Shown piece after piece: positions 19,987-33,519 of a DNA stretch of 33,638 nt. Origin of the DNA: a virus; IMG/VR virus record IMGVR_UViG_3300043803_001239, positions 1-33,638 of that record. One strand, 5' to 3'. The notes below the pieces were generated by a model that saw only the letters and a list, made by a program, of their open reading frames with translations, was not told the origin of the DNA and did not search any database. A program made the position numbers and the translations under genes. Position 1 is the stretch's first letter. Each line of letters opens with the position of its first letter.

Positions 19987-21868
19987 CAGATCTTCTCATT
20001 CGCAATTGCGAGGGCCTTGGTGATGGCCTCATCTGGAACGTTCAGCAGCGGGCTGGTCCCGTCACTATGCCTGTTTTTCGCCTGCTCTGCAGCCCTAATA
20101 AGCTTTTCCGCAACAGACCCCGGATTGCCGACGCGGCCACCGCTTTGGCGCCCAACGCGACCACCTGCAAACCTGCTGCCGCTGTAGGGATCCTCGACGG
20201 GGGCGGCCTCGGTCTTGATGATCGGGTTTTCCTCGTTGCCGACTTGGCTAAGAATGTTGGTGACGGGAGGTGCCAGAGCGCCGCCCGCGACGTCACCAGC
20301 GCGGCGTGCCAGCCCATATCCGTATGTGAGGTGACCGGCCACTTTGGGAGACGTCCCCGCCAGCGCCAGCGCGGCGTGAGGAACACCAAAGCCCAAAGAC
20401 GTACCCGCAATGCCGCTAAGCGCAAGGTTCTGAATTTTATTTGCCCAGTCGGGCAGCACCTCGCGCACGGTCGCGCCCGCGATAATCTCGGGTAGGTACT
20501 TGCCCGAAGGCGTGTTCCTGAGAAGGCCGAATAGGTGCTGGTTCTTGTCCTTCTGGATCGAGCGCACCAGCTTCGACATCTTGGCAGAGGTTGAGCTACG
20601 CGAGCTTCCAAATTCAGCGGCAAGATCTTTCGCGTCTTTGCGGTACTGCTGCCACATATCCATCATTTTTGCATATTCAGGCTGGGCATCCGCGATGGTC
20701 TTTCGGACTGACTCAGGAACCTTCCCCATGGCCCCCTTCGCACGCGAGTGCATCAATCCGTCCATAAGATCGCTGTAGCCGACCTTCATGTTGTGCAGGC
20801 CCGCAGCCGACATGTCGCGCCGATTGTAAAGCCGCCGCTCCATTTCGTTGAGGATGTCGGCCTCGCGCGGGAAATCGTCGCTAGTCCACTCGCCCGAAGG
20901 CTTCCTGTACGCCTGAAGCTCGTTTGCTGCGTTCCCAATGGAAAGCTCAATGCCGCTTGGGTCCAGCTGCTGCGTCGTCAGGCCCGCCCTTCTGCGTGCA
21001 AAGTCATCGCTGATGCCCTTGCCCATCTCGTTGACGCTATCTTCCAGCATCTGGGGGAGGGCAGTATTCAGGCTTTCATCTCCCCACGCCCCCTTAAAAA
21101 AGGCAGCGTTTGCGCCAGCATCGCCCTTGCGCGCCGTGCTCTCAATAAGGTCAAGAGCAGCCTTTGAGGAGCCAGAGGTGCCGCCAAGAATTCCCTTAGA
21201 CAGACCGCCTCCAAAGTCAGTGACCTTGCTTGCTGCACTCATGGCCAATTGCGTCGGATCGAGCACCGAAAGCGCAGTCTCTGCCAGCTTCCCGGCCTTT
21301 GAGAGGCCTGCGGCGCGACCAGCCACACCTACAACGGGGGCGACTGAGGCAACATCCATACCGACGGCGAACGGGTCAGTGGCCAGCGTCTTCTTCAGCC
21401 CGGCGGCACCGTCAAACAGGTCTCCATAGCGCTGACCATACTCTTCGCGCAGCGCATTGAAAGATGCCTCGTCCTTGGCCTTCTGATCCTTGTCCTGCTT
21501 CATGAAGTAGCCAGCACCGGCAGAGATAGCGCCCTTCCCAAGCTCGCCGAGAGCGCCAACCGTTTCAACCGGGTTCATGATGGCTTCGCCAACATCGCCG
21601 ATGGTTTTAACAAAACTGCCCGGGGCTGCGGCGAGCATTCGCCCTCCGACTTCACCCCAGCCCATTTTGCCGTAATCAGGCTCCGCCTCTGCCGTTACCG
21701 GAGGAGCGTCCGGGGCAGTCGGCGCAGCCGTAGGGGTAGTTTCTTTTTTCTCCAGAAGATAGCCAGCGGGTTTTGAAAAAATATCAGGATATTTTTCCCT
21801 GATATCCTGAGTAATTTCACCCTCACCCGGTTTGCGGTCTTCGTATACGGAACTCCAATCGGCGGGCA

Positions 21869-21869
<1 letters not shown>
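19986..21869 (-). CDS. internal virion / DNA ejection protein, second
   Basis: This encodes 627 residues, overlapping the upstream gene (TAATG). The N-terminus is polar (MPADWSSVYEDRKPGEGEIT). Gly/Ala-rich amphipathic helices occupy about 80-250 (GFGVPHAALALA-like stretches also near 490-520), typical of proteins that cross the envelope during ejection. The C-terminus SRFAGGRVGRQSGGRVG, AEKLIRAAEQAKNRHSDGTS, PDEAITKALAIANEKI is a motif common at the end of ejection proteins of marine and alphaproteobacterial phages. No enzymatic domain is seen. It probably forms the ejection conduit with the 1359-residue protein upstream. Confidence 0.7.
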
Positions 21870-25947
<4,078 letters not shown>

Positions 25948-25948
<1 letters not shown>

Positions 25949-26454
25949 TATGGGATCTCGCTAGAAGGTTCACTGAGGCCGGTCTTGGCCCCATAGAGAA
26001 AATAAACGCCCGCAGGCTGCCCAAACATCCGCTCATACAAGCGGATCTTCGCTTCAGTCCGACTGTTTGAAAGCACCCCGATGGATAGCGGAATAGCAAG
26101 CTCTTCGGATGCCGTTTTCGCAAACTCACACAGCTTGCGAGCCCGTCCACCCTTCGCGTTGCGATATTCTGGCGCCACAAACACCGCTCGTTCTTCCAGT
26201 ACAGGTTCATTACTGTACCATAGCTCTCCAAAAACCAAAAGGATGGCACCCTCAAAAGCCTCACCCGGCTTTCCAATAATCCCCACGATGCCGTTCTGCC
26301 TAGTTAGAGCGCCCCACATGGTTTTGAGGAGCTTGGAGACGTCCGGAGAGATGAATGCGTTTTCCTGCGTGGCGTCGAGCGCCAGATGCATCATGCCGTC
26401 GAGATCTGCGGGGGTTCCTACTCGAACTGCGGGGGCGTCTGCGGCGTCTGTCAT
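25948..26454 (-). CDS. GNAT-family acetyltransferase
   Basis: This encodes 168 residues from an ATG after AAAGGAAAAAGC. The GNAT fold is read from VRVGTPADLDGMMHLALDAT, the substrate strands GAILLVFGELWYSNEPVL, and the acetyl-CoA loop FVAPEYRNAKGGRARKLCEFA (about residues 92-112), then IPLSIGVLSNSRTEAKIRLY and the tail motif. It lies in the middle of the late operon, between an internal protein gene and the giant ejection gene (TAATG overlap). Phage GNAT genes in this position are common; targets could be a virion or host protein. Unknown substrate. Confidence 0.8.
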
Positions 26455-26464
26455 GCTTTTTCCT

Positions 26465-27055
26465 TTAATCGACTTTTGGACCCGGTAGCTTTTGCAGGGT
26501 CTTGATGGTCTTTGCCCGATACTTTTTTACGAACTCATCCAGAATCCGATGCCCATGATCGAGGTCTCCTTCCCCGATCTTCACGACATCCTCCGGAGGA
26601 ATAACGTACTCTCCACCAGCGGCGACGATGGGTACCGTGTCCACCTCGCCACCACCCGCCTTTGCGACGGCGGGCGCGTCGTAAGGCATCCCTGCCCCAA
26701 TCTCTGGAGCCCCATAGGGCATTTTGCTGAAGATGCTGTTGGCAATCTTGAACCCGGCCATGCTGTTGCCTTCGCCCATGGCCGAGATGATATCCGCCGG
26801 GATCACGTAAGATCCGGACTTCACGTGCATCGGCAGGTGGTCGGTGCGCCCCGCCACGTTGCTGTGGATCGGCCCAACATGAACCTTCCCCATGGCGCCG
26901 CCCTTGGGCCGTGCGACCTGAGATCCTCGAGCATGTGCCTCGCGCGCCGTGCTCAGCGCAGCCGCGACAGCCTGCCCCTGCGGGCGCCCGGCGTGCATCA
27001 TCTCGCTGATGTTGCCGCTTATCGTTTCTTGCGAATTTCCGCGCTTAAGGGGCAT
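26465..27055 (-). CDS. phage protein with duplicated YVIP motif
   Basis: This encodes 196 residues. The N-terminus GRPQGQAVAAALSTARE belongs to a motif frequent in marine phage proteins. Two related segments follow: SGSYVIPADIISAMGEG (about 80-96) and GGEYVIPPEDVVKIGEG (148-164), each followed by a helix. The Gly-Gly-x-Tyr-Val-Ile-Pro-x-(D/E) pattern also resembles the GG...P/DGG linkers in the giant ejection protein two genes later. It is coupled tightly in the late operon (gap of 1 base upstream). Probably a virion assembly protein; precise role unknown. Confidence 0.65.
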   Translation of the reverse strand: MPLKRGNSQETISGNISEMMHAGRPQGQAVAAALSTAREAHARGSQVARPKGGAMGKVHVGPIHSNVAGRTDHLPMHVKSGSYVIPADIISAMGEGNSMAGFKIANSIFSKMPYGAPEIGAGMPYDAPAVAKAGGGEVDTVPIVAAGGEYVIPPEDVVKIGEGDLDHGHRILDEFVKKYRAKTIKTLQKLPGPKVD

Positions 27056-27056
27056 G

Positions 27057-28337
27057 TCACACCGTTAGGTTGTAGAAGGCGATATTGCCGACGGCTACGC
27101 CCGTGCTGCCGGGGGCGGCTGTTCCTTGAACCGTGCGGGCCGCAAGCGTGTAAGTGTCGCTCACGTTAGCCAACGAGACGCCAAGCTGCAAATCCCAGTT
27201 ATATCCAGTCGCGATATCGGCACGGGTCGTCGACTGGGAAGACGAGGCCGCAAAGCTCTGTTGCACGATCTGATCCGTGGAGGCAATTGTCATCGCCGTG
27301 GCAGCCGTGTCCACGTCCACCTGCCCGGCGGCGAGCGTCGTGGCCCATGAGGCGCTGGTCAATCCGGTGGCATTCTTAACCAAGGCAAACTCATAATTTC
27401 CATTAACCAGCGGGAACCCAGTGATGTCAGACGGGATCACGATTGCGCCCAGAAAGCTTGAATTCAACCGTATGGAGATCAGGGGCACAAAGGTGGTCGT
27501 AAGGGTTGACGCGTAGGCCGTCGTCACCCGAGCGTTATATACCTGCGACGTTTGCTCGTAGCCGCCCTCAGAGATGACGCTGGAGCAGATTTGCTGCAGG
27601 ACAGGCGTGCCAGTGGGGATCGACGTGGTCGTGATTTCGAAGCGCAGCGGCAGGATGGCCGTGGTCATGTAGACGAACGACTGGACGTTGGCATTATTGA
27701 AGACGTGGGCCACGTACAGCACGCCATTAACGACGAACCCGCAACGAACGGAACCGACGCCAAGCCACTCGATGTCGATGAAGAAGATCTGTGTCTTGGT
27801 CAGATCGAGCGTTACGCCGCTGGGGCCGGTGCCGTCGAATTTATCAACGTTCCATGCGCTCTTCAGCGCCTGCTGATTTCCAGAGCCGCTGGCGCTTCTG
27901 ATGTTGAGTGAAACGCCGGTCGGCAGAGACGTGCCGGCCTGCTCCAGATAGATGCCGTTGGCGGTGTTGAATAGCCCGACGCGCTGCGTCAGCCCCGTCT
28001 GCTGCGCCGCCAGAGTGAAGGTCTGAAGCGTTAGCAGGCTCTTCCCGGGCTGGTACGGAAACGACCGGAACGACTGGGCTACGGCGCTGCCTGCAGAACT
28101 AGTGCCGGGATAGAGGTTTACCGACGATTTATCGGTCTGCCATGTCGTCGTCGCGCCCGTCCCAGACGTCGAATAGCTATACGCCGGGTCAGCGGCAAAG
28201 CGCGACTGGCTGTCGAACAGCGTGTACGGCTGAGACACCCGGAGGCGCCCGAAAGCGTCAACGGTCGTGCCGCCAAACGCGACATAACTGGGTTTTGTGC
28301 TGGAGGATCCATACGGCGGATAAACGGTGATGGCCAT
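27057..28337 (-). CDS. virion structural protein with DAFGRLRVS motif
   Basis: This encodes 426 residues; the start is the ATG at 28337, overlapping the upstream TGA (ATGA), rather than the longer frame to 28433. FGGTTVDAFGRLRVSQPYTL (residues about 22-41) is a hallmark of a structural protein family in many marine and soil phages. The rest is almost all beta (LLTLQTFTLAAQQ, VRCGFVVNGVLYVAHVFN), consistent with a jelly-roll or lectin-like capsid/tail decoration. Its gene sits between the nozzle-type gene set and the YVIP protein. Function in the particle not established. Confidence 0.7.
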   Translation of the reverse strand: MAITVYPPYGSSSTKPSYVAFGGTTVDAFGRLRVSQPYTLFDSQSRFAADPAYSYSTSGTGATTTWQTDKSSVNLYPGTSSAGSAVAQSFRSFPYQPGKSLLTLQTFTLAAQQTGLTQRVGLFNTANGIYLEQAGTSLPTGVSLNIRSASGSGNQQALKSAWNVDKFDGTGPSGVTLDLTKTQIFFIDIEWLGVGSVRCGFVVNGVLYVAHVFNNANVQSFVYMTTAILPLRFEITTTSIPTGTPVLQQICSSVISEGGYEQTSQVYNARVTTAYASTLTTTFVPLISIRLNSSFLGAIVIPSDITGFPLVNGNYEFALVKNATGLTSASWATTLAAGQVDVDTAATAMTIASTDQIVQQSFAASSSQSTTRADIATGYNWDLQLGVSLANVSDTYTLAARTVQGTAAPGSTGVAVGNIAFYNLTV

Positions 28338-28750
28338 CAGCCCTGCCCTCCGTTGAACATGACGGTCACGGTCGTTGCCGAAGCCGAGGCTTGGATCGTT
28401 CCACCAGCGCTCAATACCTGATTGCCCGTCCACTGAACGGTCGTGTTGCCCGGAATTGGGGCGCTAAAGAACAGCGCATTGCCCGCGCTCGCGCTCCCTC
28501 CAGCTGGCACCAGATAGATCGTAAAGGTCGCAGGGGCAGCCGACGTGTTGCAGATCTCGATGTCGTTCACGGTGAACTGCAGGCCCGGGTTCACGGTGTA
28601 GAGGATCGTCGTTCCGGTCGTCATCGGAACCCGCGACAGGCTGCTGCCCTTCGTGAAGGTCAGTATGTTGTTGACGTAGTTGCCCAGCGTGTTGATCGCC
28701 ACCACGCCGTTTTTCTGGGTTGTGAGGATATCGTCGAGACTGGCGGGCAT
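28337..28750 (-). CDS. small virion protein, beta-rich
   Basis: This encodes 137 residues, overlapping the nozzle gene stop (ATGA) and the next start (ATGA). The product is rich in Thr, Ala and Gly with alternating strands (TTILYTVNPGLQFTVNDIEI, ATFTIYLVPAGGSASAGNAL, TVQWTGNQVLSAGGTI), which fits an Ig-like or jelly-roll decoration. The N-terminal helix (MPASLDDILTTQKNGVVAIN) is typical of small tail or head proteins found beside nozzle genes. It is likely a minor structural component. Confidence 0.65.
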   Translation of the reverse strand: MPASLDDILTTQKNGVVAINTLGNYVNNILTFTKGSSLSRVPMTTGTTILYTVNPGLQFTVNDIEICNTSAAPATFTIYLVPAGGSASAGNALFFSAPIPGNTTVQWTGNQVLSAGGTIQASASATTVTVMFNGGQG

Positions 28751-31074
28751 CAGAACTTCCCATCGGGTTGCAGGCGGTACCTTATCCCACCGAGGCGCCA
28801 GAAGGTATTCAGGTCATTGCTCGAGATCTCGATGGACACGAGGCGCCCACGGAAGCGCGGCGTGATGTAGGTTGTGGCCTCTGTCAGGTTGTACGGGCCG
28901 TAGCTCGAGACCTGCCCGTCGGGGTAATCCGCCACATGGAAGGTGATGCCCACGTTGGCGTTTTGGGCCCCGTTGTAATAGCCCCACTTCATGTCGGGCC
29001 AGACCTGATCCACGAACATCTTCAACTCGGCTTCAGACATCTGAAAGAAGCCCGTGCGGAAACTCGACGCCATCGGCTGATCGTCGGCGTTGAGCGACAC
29101 TTCGTGCTGGTAAATGTACCCCGTGGGCGAGGCGCCAATCGGCTGACCGAGAACACTCTGGTCAAGCCAAGCGGACCGATCCAGCGTGCCGTAATCCCAC
29201 TGGTTGATGAGCACGTTCAGCTTCACGTAGCTGTCGTTCTCGCCGTTCACGCTATCGTTCGACGGGTAGTACCACGCAATCTCATGGAAGCTGGAATTCA
29301 CCGCAACGCGGATGTTGTCTGCGTAGTCCATATTCAGGTTCTGGAACACCACATCCCAGACCGGGCAATTCACCGGCTCGACGCCGCTGCCAGCGAGCTT
29401 GAAGAACTGCTTCAGGCCCATCCAGTAAACGTCGCCGTTGATGGCGCCTGCGGCCTTCTCCGCGACCATCCCGCACCCAGCGCCGATCTCGTTGAACTGG
29501 TAGATGTAGGGCTGGCTGACGTACTGCATGGCCCAGACGCCGAGGTCGGTCCAGATCAGGCCCTGCTGCGGACCTTGGATGCCGCCGACAATGCGTGACC
29601 CCTTGGGGATGATATAAGAGCCCGCCTGATTTGTGACTTGAGGGGACCAGACATTGAAGTTGCCGATGTCGCACCAGCGCACCAGCAGCGGCTGCTGGAT
29701 GCCATTATAGGTCGACCCGTAGGCGACGATCTGGCGCTGCGGCATGGCGATAAACATGCCTTGATTGACAATAGGCGCCGTGGGGATCAGGGCGGAGCTT
29801 TCGGAGCCTAGCTGCGGATCCCACTGGTAGATGCCGTTGTCGCGGGGGCAGGAGATCAGCGTCTCGCCCCAATTGCCCAAGGACCAATCCGTGGCGCTGC
29901 CTGTGGCGTAGCTGGTGAAGGTGAGCGTGCCACCCGAGGTGTACGCGCCTGTTTCGGTTGATGCGATTACGAGCGTGCTGGTGTTGCCCGAGAGGCTCCC
30001 CCGCGTCGACGAAACCACGCTGAACGGGTTGATGCTGTTGTAATTTGAGGGGGTCACGCCTGAAGCCGTGAACTCGGACCCGGCGGGCACTTCAATCAGT
30101 GCGCGATTGCCTGCAGTGCCGATGGTGTAAGTCACGAACCCGGCAGACGGCGTGGATGGCTGCACGTTGACGATGGCGTATTGACGGCCAACCGATGGGA
30201 TGGTGCCGATACCAAAAGTGCCGATGCCAAACTCGCCTGTACCAAACCCGGAAGCCGACGGTGCAACGGTATTCCCGAGGTAATACTCGTACTGAGCAAG
30301 GCCGCTGTTAAGCGAGGCAGAGCTAGCCGCCGTGGCGCTGTTGGATGCGTTGATGGTGAAGGTGTTGGCTCCCGTCACGGACTGGATGACGTAATTGCCC
30401 GACAGAGTGACGCCGTTAAAAGTCGTGGGGACCAAGACCGGGAAAAACTGGTTTACCTGATAGTCGTGGCTAGCCAGCGTTACCGTAACAATATTGCTAC
30501 CGTTCACCGTGGTGAATTGCGGGACGGCGCCGCCGTTGGATACGGTCGATGTAGCAAAAACGGGATACCCCGCAGCGTCGACAACCTCGATCCTATACGT
30601 GTCAGGGTCGACGTACGTGCATTGGTAATTCCCAAACAGGACAAGGCCGCCCACGGCAATCTGCGTCTTGATGAAAACCGTGTCACCGCTCAGGATGTTG
30701 GCCTCATCATCCACGATGGAGACGGTCGCCGACCCTGCCGTGGTCGACACCGAAACGGGCTTGTTGACCGTGTAGTACTGCCCGCTGATGCCCAGAAGGG
30801 CGCCGCCGCTGTCGACCGCATACAGGCCGGTTGTCGAGCCAATTGCCAGATACGGATCCGCATAAGCGTCCTGCCACGCCCACAGGTTTCTGGGGACGCC
30901 CGGGACGATGCCGTTGTAAAACTTGGTCCATCCGCCAAGCTTCTGCGGCAACGCCATGCCCTGCCGATCTGGCTGGAACCGGATCAGATTGCACGACGAG
31001 ATCGCAGCCTCATTCAGCGTTGGCGTCCGGTTTTGATCGACGCCCGGCACGAGCCGCATCGTTGCGTGGGGCAT
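28750..31074 (-). CDS. tail hub/nozzle-type protein
   Basis: This encodes 774 residues. The N-terminus MRLVPGVDQNRTPTLNEAAI, NLIRFQPDRQGMALPQKLGG, WTKFYNGIVPGVPRNLWAWQ belongs to a widespread podovirus tail protein family. Blade-like repeats (WCDIGNFNVWSPQ, IIPKGSRIVGGI, GAINGDVYWMGLKQFFKLAG) suggest a beta-propeller, as in P22 gp10-like hubs and SU10-type nozzles. Two strand-rich inserts (SATVSIVDDEANILSGDTVF; VTVTLASHDYQVNQFFPVLV) resemble the beta domain in the tail fibre. The protein would close the tail channel and hold the DNA until ejection. Coupled downstream by ATGA. Confidence 0.75.
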   Translation of the reverse strand: MPHATMRLVPGVDQNRTPTLNEAAISSCNLIRFQPDRQGMALPQKLGGWTKFYNGIVPGVPRNLWAWQDAYADPYLAIGSTTGLYAVDSGGALLGISGQYYTVNKPVSVSTTAGSATVSIVDDEANILSGDTVFIKTQIAVGGLVLFGNYQCTYVDPDTYRIEVVDAAGYPVFATSTVSNGGAVPQFTTVNGSNIVTVTLASHDYQVNQFFPVLVPTTFNGVTLSGNYVIQSVTGANTFTINASNSATAASSASLNSGLAQYEYYLGNTVAPSASGFGTGEFGIGTFGIGTIPSVGRQYAIVNVQPSTPSAGFVTYTIGTAGNRALIEVPAGSEFTASGVTPSNYNSINPFSVVSSTRGSLSGNTSTLVIASTETGAYTSGGTLTFTSYATGSATDWSLGNWGETLISCPRDNGIYQWDPQLGSESSALIPTAPIVNQGMFIAMPQRQIVAYGSTYNGIQQPLLVRWCDIGNFNVWSPQVTNQAGSYIIPKGSRIVGGIQGPQQGLIWTDLGVWAMQYVSQPYIYQFNEIGAGCGMVAEKAAGAINGDVYWMGLKQFFKLAGSGVEPVNCPVWDVVFQNLNMDYADNIRVAVNSSFHEIAWYYPSNDSVNGENDSYVKLNVLINQWDYGTLDRSAWLDQSVLGQPIGASPTGYIYQHEVSLNADDQPMASSFRTGFFQMSEAELKMFVDQVWPDMKWGYYNGAQNANVGITFHVADYPDGQVSSYGPYNLTEATTYITPRFRGRLVSIEISSNDLNTFWRLGGIRYRLQPDGKF

Positions 31075-31077
31075 GTT

Positions 31078-31827
31078 TTAGCCTCGGGTCGGAGAGGCGA
31101 CGACAGCCGGGGACTGAGAGGTCCACCCGGCAGATTCAAACTTCTTGCGGGCTTCCTCCACCGTCGCCCCCTTGAGCAGCGTCTGGTACTGCGTTTCGTA
31201 GGTGACGGGCATCTGCGGGTCATTGCCGCCAGCCGACGAGAAATTGCGCTGGTAGGCCGAGACATAGATCATGGACGCCATGATGAAGAGGTCTGGCAGG
31301 TACAGGCTGATGAACGTACTGAGGTTCGTGGCCGACATGCTGGCGGGGCGCTCAGTCCCTACAATCTCGACCGTGTAAGCTGCGTCAGGGGCCGGGCCCA
31401 GATAGAAGAGATTGTCGTTGAACGGCGCGAAGTACTGCGGCACGCCTCGGTTCGCCACGGCAGACGATCCATAGACCGCGTCGAGGAATTCCTTCGTGAC
31501 GGGCAGGCACGGGCTCCGCGTGGCCGCCACCCCGTCCGGGTCAATCTGACCGGCAGGAGTGATGATGTTAATCTGCTCGGTCACCACGAAGGGATACCCA
31601 GCAAGCTGCAGCCTCCTGTCCCCGATAGTCAGAGTGGCCACTTCTGAGGCGCTGGTAACGAGAAAATCAAGATCACGATACATCCGATTTTCGGCGTATG
31701 TGATCGCCTGCGGAAGTGTGACCAGAAATTCGGGGTTGGTGGGGTCCACTACGGCCATGTTGGCAATCTGGGCCACGTAGCTGGTCGTTCCAGCAACGGT
31801 GCCGTCATAGCTCAAGCCGGTGGTCAT
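31078..31827 (-). CDS. head-tail adaptor protein
   Basis: This encodes 249 residues. The first 70 (PEFLVTLPQAITYAENRMYR) form helices around a conserved DLDFL segment; strands follow (VATLTIGDRRLQLAGYPFVV) and then a helical end (NLSTFISLYLPDLFIMASMI, YETQYQTLLKGATVEEARKK). The helix-strand-helix plan and its place directly before the nozzle gene match the SU10-type phage adaptor family. The protein would join portal and nozzle. It is separated from the nozzle gene by 3 bases. Confidence 0.75.
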   Translation of the reverse strand: MTTGLSYDGTVAGTTSYVAQIANMAVVDPTNPEFLVTLPQAITYAENRMYRDLDFLVTSASEVATLTIGDRRLQLAGYPFVVTEQINIITPAGQIDPDGVAATRSPCLPVTKEFLDAVYGSSAVANRGVPQYFAPFNDNLFYLGPAPDAAYTVEIVGTERPASMSATNLSTFISLYLPDLFIMASMIYVSAYQRNFSSAGGNDPQMPVTYETQYQTLLKGATVEEARKKFESAGWTSQSPAVVASPTRG

Positions 31828-31922
31828 GGCCTTACCCCTTTACGGTGGAAACGATCTTTTCGAGTGTTCTGCCGCCAATATAGCCGCCCAAGCACAATTT
31901 TACCAAGTCTATGAATTCTCAT
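31824..31922 (-). other. possible micro-ORFs between two late genes
   Basis: The 100-base gap upstream of the adaptor gene has two overlapping open frames on the minus strand. One runs from an ATG at 31922 to a TGA at 31824 that overlaps the adaptor start (ATGA), encoding 32 basic residues (MRIHRLGKIVLGRLYWRQNT). The other (TTG at 31906 to 31832) encodes a more protein-like 24-residue peptide (LCLGGYIGGRTLEKIVSTVK). The ribosome sites are weak. At most one is real, and both may be chance. Confidence 0.25.
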
Positions 31923-31927
31923 GGCGC

Positions 31928-32242
31928 TTAATCGTCAGGCGGCACGCTCAGGAACACGCTCTGAACGCTAGGCGCAGACGCCGCCACAAAGTCCTGCGTA
32001 CGCGGATTTGCGATTGGCACAGGATCCGCAGGGAGGACGATTGCCCGAAGCTGTGGCTGCGCCTTGTCGTAACAGGTATTGCACACCAGCAGACGAATGT
32101 TGGCCAGAGAGGCACCGCGCCAGTCGTACTGCCAGCGCAGGCTAGAGTGCTGATGAACAAATCCGCACCTGTCGCATATGCCCGCCGCAGTCGGCGCTGC
32201 CGGGTTAGTATATGCGCGGCCTTGTTTTGACGCGTACGACAT
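31928..32242 (-). CDS. zinc-ribbon protein of the connector gene cluster
   Basis: This encodes 104 residues from an ATG after AGGAGGGG. CDRCG (about residues 23-27) and CNTCYD (54-59) form a zinc ribbon. The framework GFVHQHSSLRWQYDWRG, LANIRLLVCNTCYDKAQPQL and RAIVLPADPVPIANPR is common in this position of podovirus genomes, between two adaptor genes. It may be a small structural or assembly factor; the function is not established. The Pro-rich end looks disordered. Confidence 0.7.
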   Translation of the reverse strand: MSYASKQGRAYTNPAAPTAAGICDRCGFVHQHSSLRWQYDWRGASLANIRLLVCNTCYDKAQPQLRAIVLPADPVPIANPRTQDFVAASAPSVQSVFLSVPPDD

Positions 32243-32254
32243 GATCCCCTCCTA

Positions 32255-33001
32255 TCAGGCCCGGAAGTAGCCAGAGAGTTGCGGGGAGATAAAATAATTT
32301 GCCGTTTCTACGTTTTGAGCCGCCGCTATCTGGTAGGCCTCATCAGCTGCTGCCTTCAGGCCAACGGCCATCTGGGGGTTCCAGATCTTAGCGAGCCGGT
32401 AGGCGAGGCCATCAGCGAACGCCTCCATCCACAAGAACGGGATGTCAGCCGTCTGGCCGTTAGCGTAGTTTGAGGTCTGCGACTGCACGAGCCGGTAGTA
32501 CTTGAGGTACTGCGCGCTACTGCCGTCAGGCACGGGCCACAGCGTCACCTGCGGGCCGGACACGGCGGGGACTTCGCTATCACCCGGGCCGACCATATCC
32601 GTGGGGCTGGTCAGGCGGTCAAACCAATAGGCCGTCGTAAAGCCCTGCTGACGCTTGTTGGCGTAGCTCGAGTATTCCGTGCGGCTGACGGGCAAGATTA
32701 TGCGGTCAATCGGCGCGCCTGCCCCGTTGTCGATGGTCACGTAGGCATCGAGGATGACCACCGTGCTAGGGTCCACGGCATAGGTCGAGACATCCTGAAC
32801 CAGCGGAACCGTGACCAGATCAACTTTCCACAGGTTAACGCCCTGATTGCTCCAGCTAGAGAGCATCATGTTGGTCGCCATCCGCGCCGCGGTGAGGTGT
32901 TCCTGAACGATGCTGGTATTACGTATGCCAATCTGGTTATACGCGTATAAAACTAGCTCTCCCAAGCCGGGGTTAAAATTGTAGCTGCCGCTCGTTGTCA
33001 T
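32255..33001 (-). CDS. P22 gp4-like DNA-stabilising connector protein
   Basis: This encodes 248 residues from an ATG after AAGGGGA. The N-terminus, LGELVLYAYNQIGIRNTSIV, AARMATNMMLSSWSNQGVNL, WKVDLVTVPLVQDVSTY, matches the P22 tail accessory factor gp4 family, with three helices and then strands. The C-terminus (WMEAFADGLAYRLAKIWNPQ) is helical. It would bind beneath the portal and keep packaged DNA in the head. The gene order gp4-like, zinc-ribbon, adaptor, nozzle fits that role. Confidence 0.75.
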   Translation of the reverse strand: MTTSGSYNFNPGLGELVLYAYNQIGIRNTSIVQEHLTAARMATNMMLSSWSNQGVNLWKVDLVTVPLVQDVSTYAVDPSTVVILDAYVTIDNGAGAPIDRIILPVSRTEYSSYANKRQQGFTTAYWFDRLTSPTDMVGPGDSEVPAVSGPQVTLWPVPDGSSAQYLKYYRLVQSQTSNYANGQTADIPFLWMEAFADGLAYRLAKIWNPQMAVGLKAAADEAYQIAAAQNVETANYFISPQLSGYFRA

Positions 33002-33021
33002 TGTGTCCCCTTAAGGCAGCG

Positions 33022-33312
33022 TTACTTCTGCCCGCTCCTGATCTGATCGATAGCTTCTCTCAAATAGCGCATATCTGTGCGAAGCTCCGTCAGCAGCGCC
33101 GTCTCATTGATCCGGTTGGTTTGCAGTTCTGACATTAGCGTGTCCATCCTGCCGTCTTGATCGCTGACCCTAGTGTCAAGTTTTACAATATCGTTTGCAT
33201 TGGTCTGCACGCCCGATGCTAGCGTTTGCCAACCGATGGTCAGGCCGATAATCACCGACCCGATGGTCAGGATATTGCCGAGTGAGATTTTCAGGTCGAT
33301 CCACTCGGGCAT
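33022..33312 (-). CDS. membrane protein with coiled-coil tail, lysis-region candidate
   Basis: This encodes 96 residues. A short amphipathic start (MPEWIDLKISL) leads into one membrane span (ILTIGSVIIGLTIGWQTLA, about residues 14-32), then a long coiled coil (TNANDIVKLDTRVSDQDGRM, LRTDMRYLREAIDQIRSG). The topology suits a spanin-like or holin-regulating protein, or a small envelope anchor. It adjoins two further small membrane genes, which suggests a lysis block. The start overlaps nothing; the upstream stop is immediately adjacent. Confidence 0.65.
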   Translation of the reverse strand: MPEWIDLKISLGNILTIGSVIIGLTIGWQTLASGVQTNANDIVKLDTRVSDQDGRMDTLMSELQTNRINETALLTELRTDMRYLREAIDQIRSGQK

Positions 33313-33519
33313 TTAGAAAAACCGCCTCTTCTTCTTGGGCTGGATGGGCGCGTCGGTCTTAACTGACCGACGGCCAAGCACGAAGCCAACGGCTGCGGCA
33401 AACGTCGCAAGCCCCGGCGCCCCAGCAATGCGCCATGCAAGACCGGCACCAGCAACGATTAGCGCCAAAGGCCAGTATGGGACAAGCGGCAAAAGCCAGT
33501 CGGGAATGAGGTGGTTCAC
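33313..33519 (-). CDS. holin-like small membrane protein
   Basis: This encodes 68 residues, starting at GTG (33519) overlapping the previous TGA (GTGA); a TTG at 33555 would extend it by 12 residues but lacks a ribosome site. Two hydrophobic spans (WLLPLVPYWPLALIVAGAGL; GAPGLATFAAAVGFVLG) are followed by a basic cytoplasmic tail (RRSVKTDAPIQPKKKRRFF). Size, spans and charged end fit class II holins. No endolysin is seen next to it in this window. Confidence 0.6.
   Translation of the reverse strand: MNHLIPDWLLPLVPYWPLALIVAGAGLAWRIAGAPGLATFAAAVGFVLGRRSVKTDAPIQPKKKRRFF

Noticed and set aside
30181-31647. Rightward 488-codon frame
   Set aside because: It is antisense to the nozzle-type and adaptor genes, very rich in Arg and Asp, without recognisable domain.
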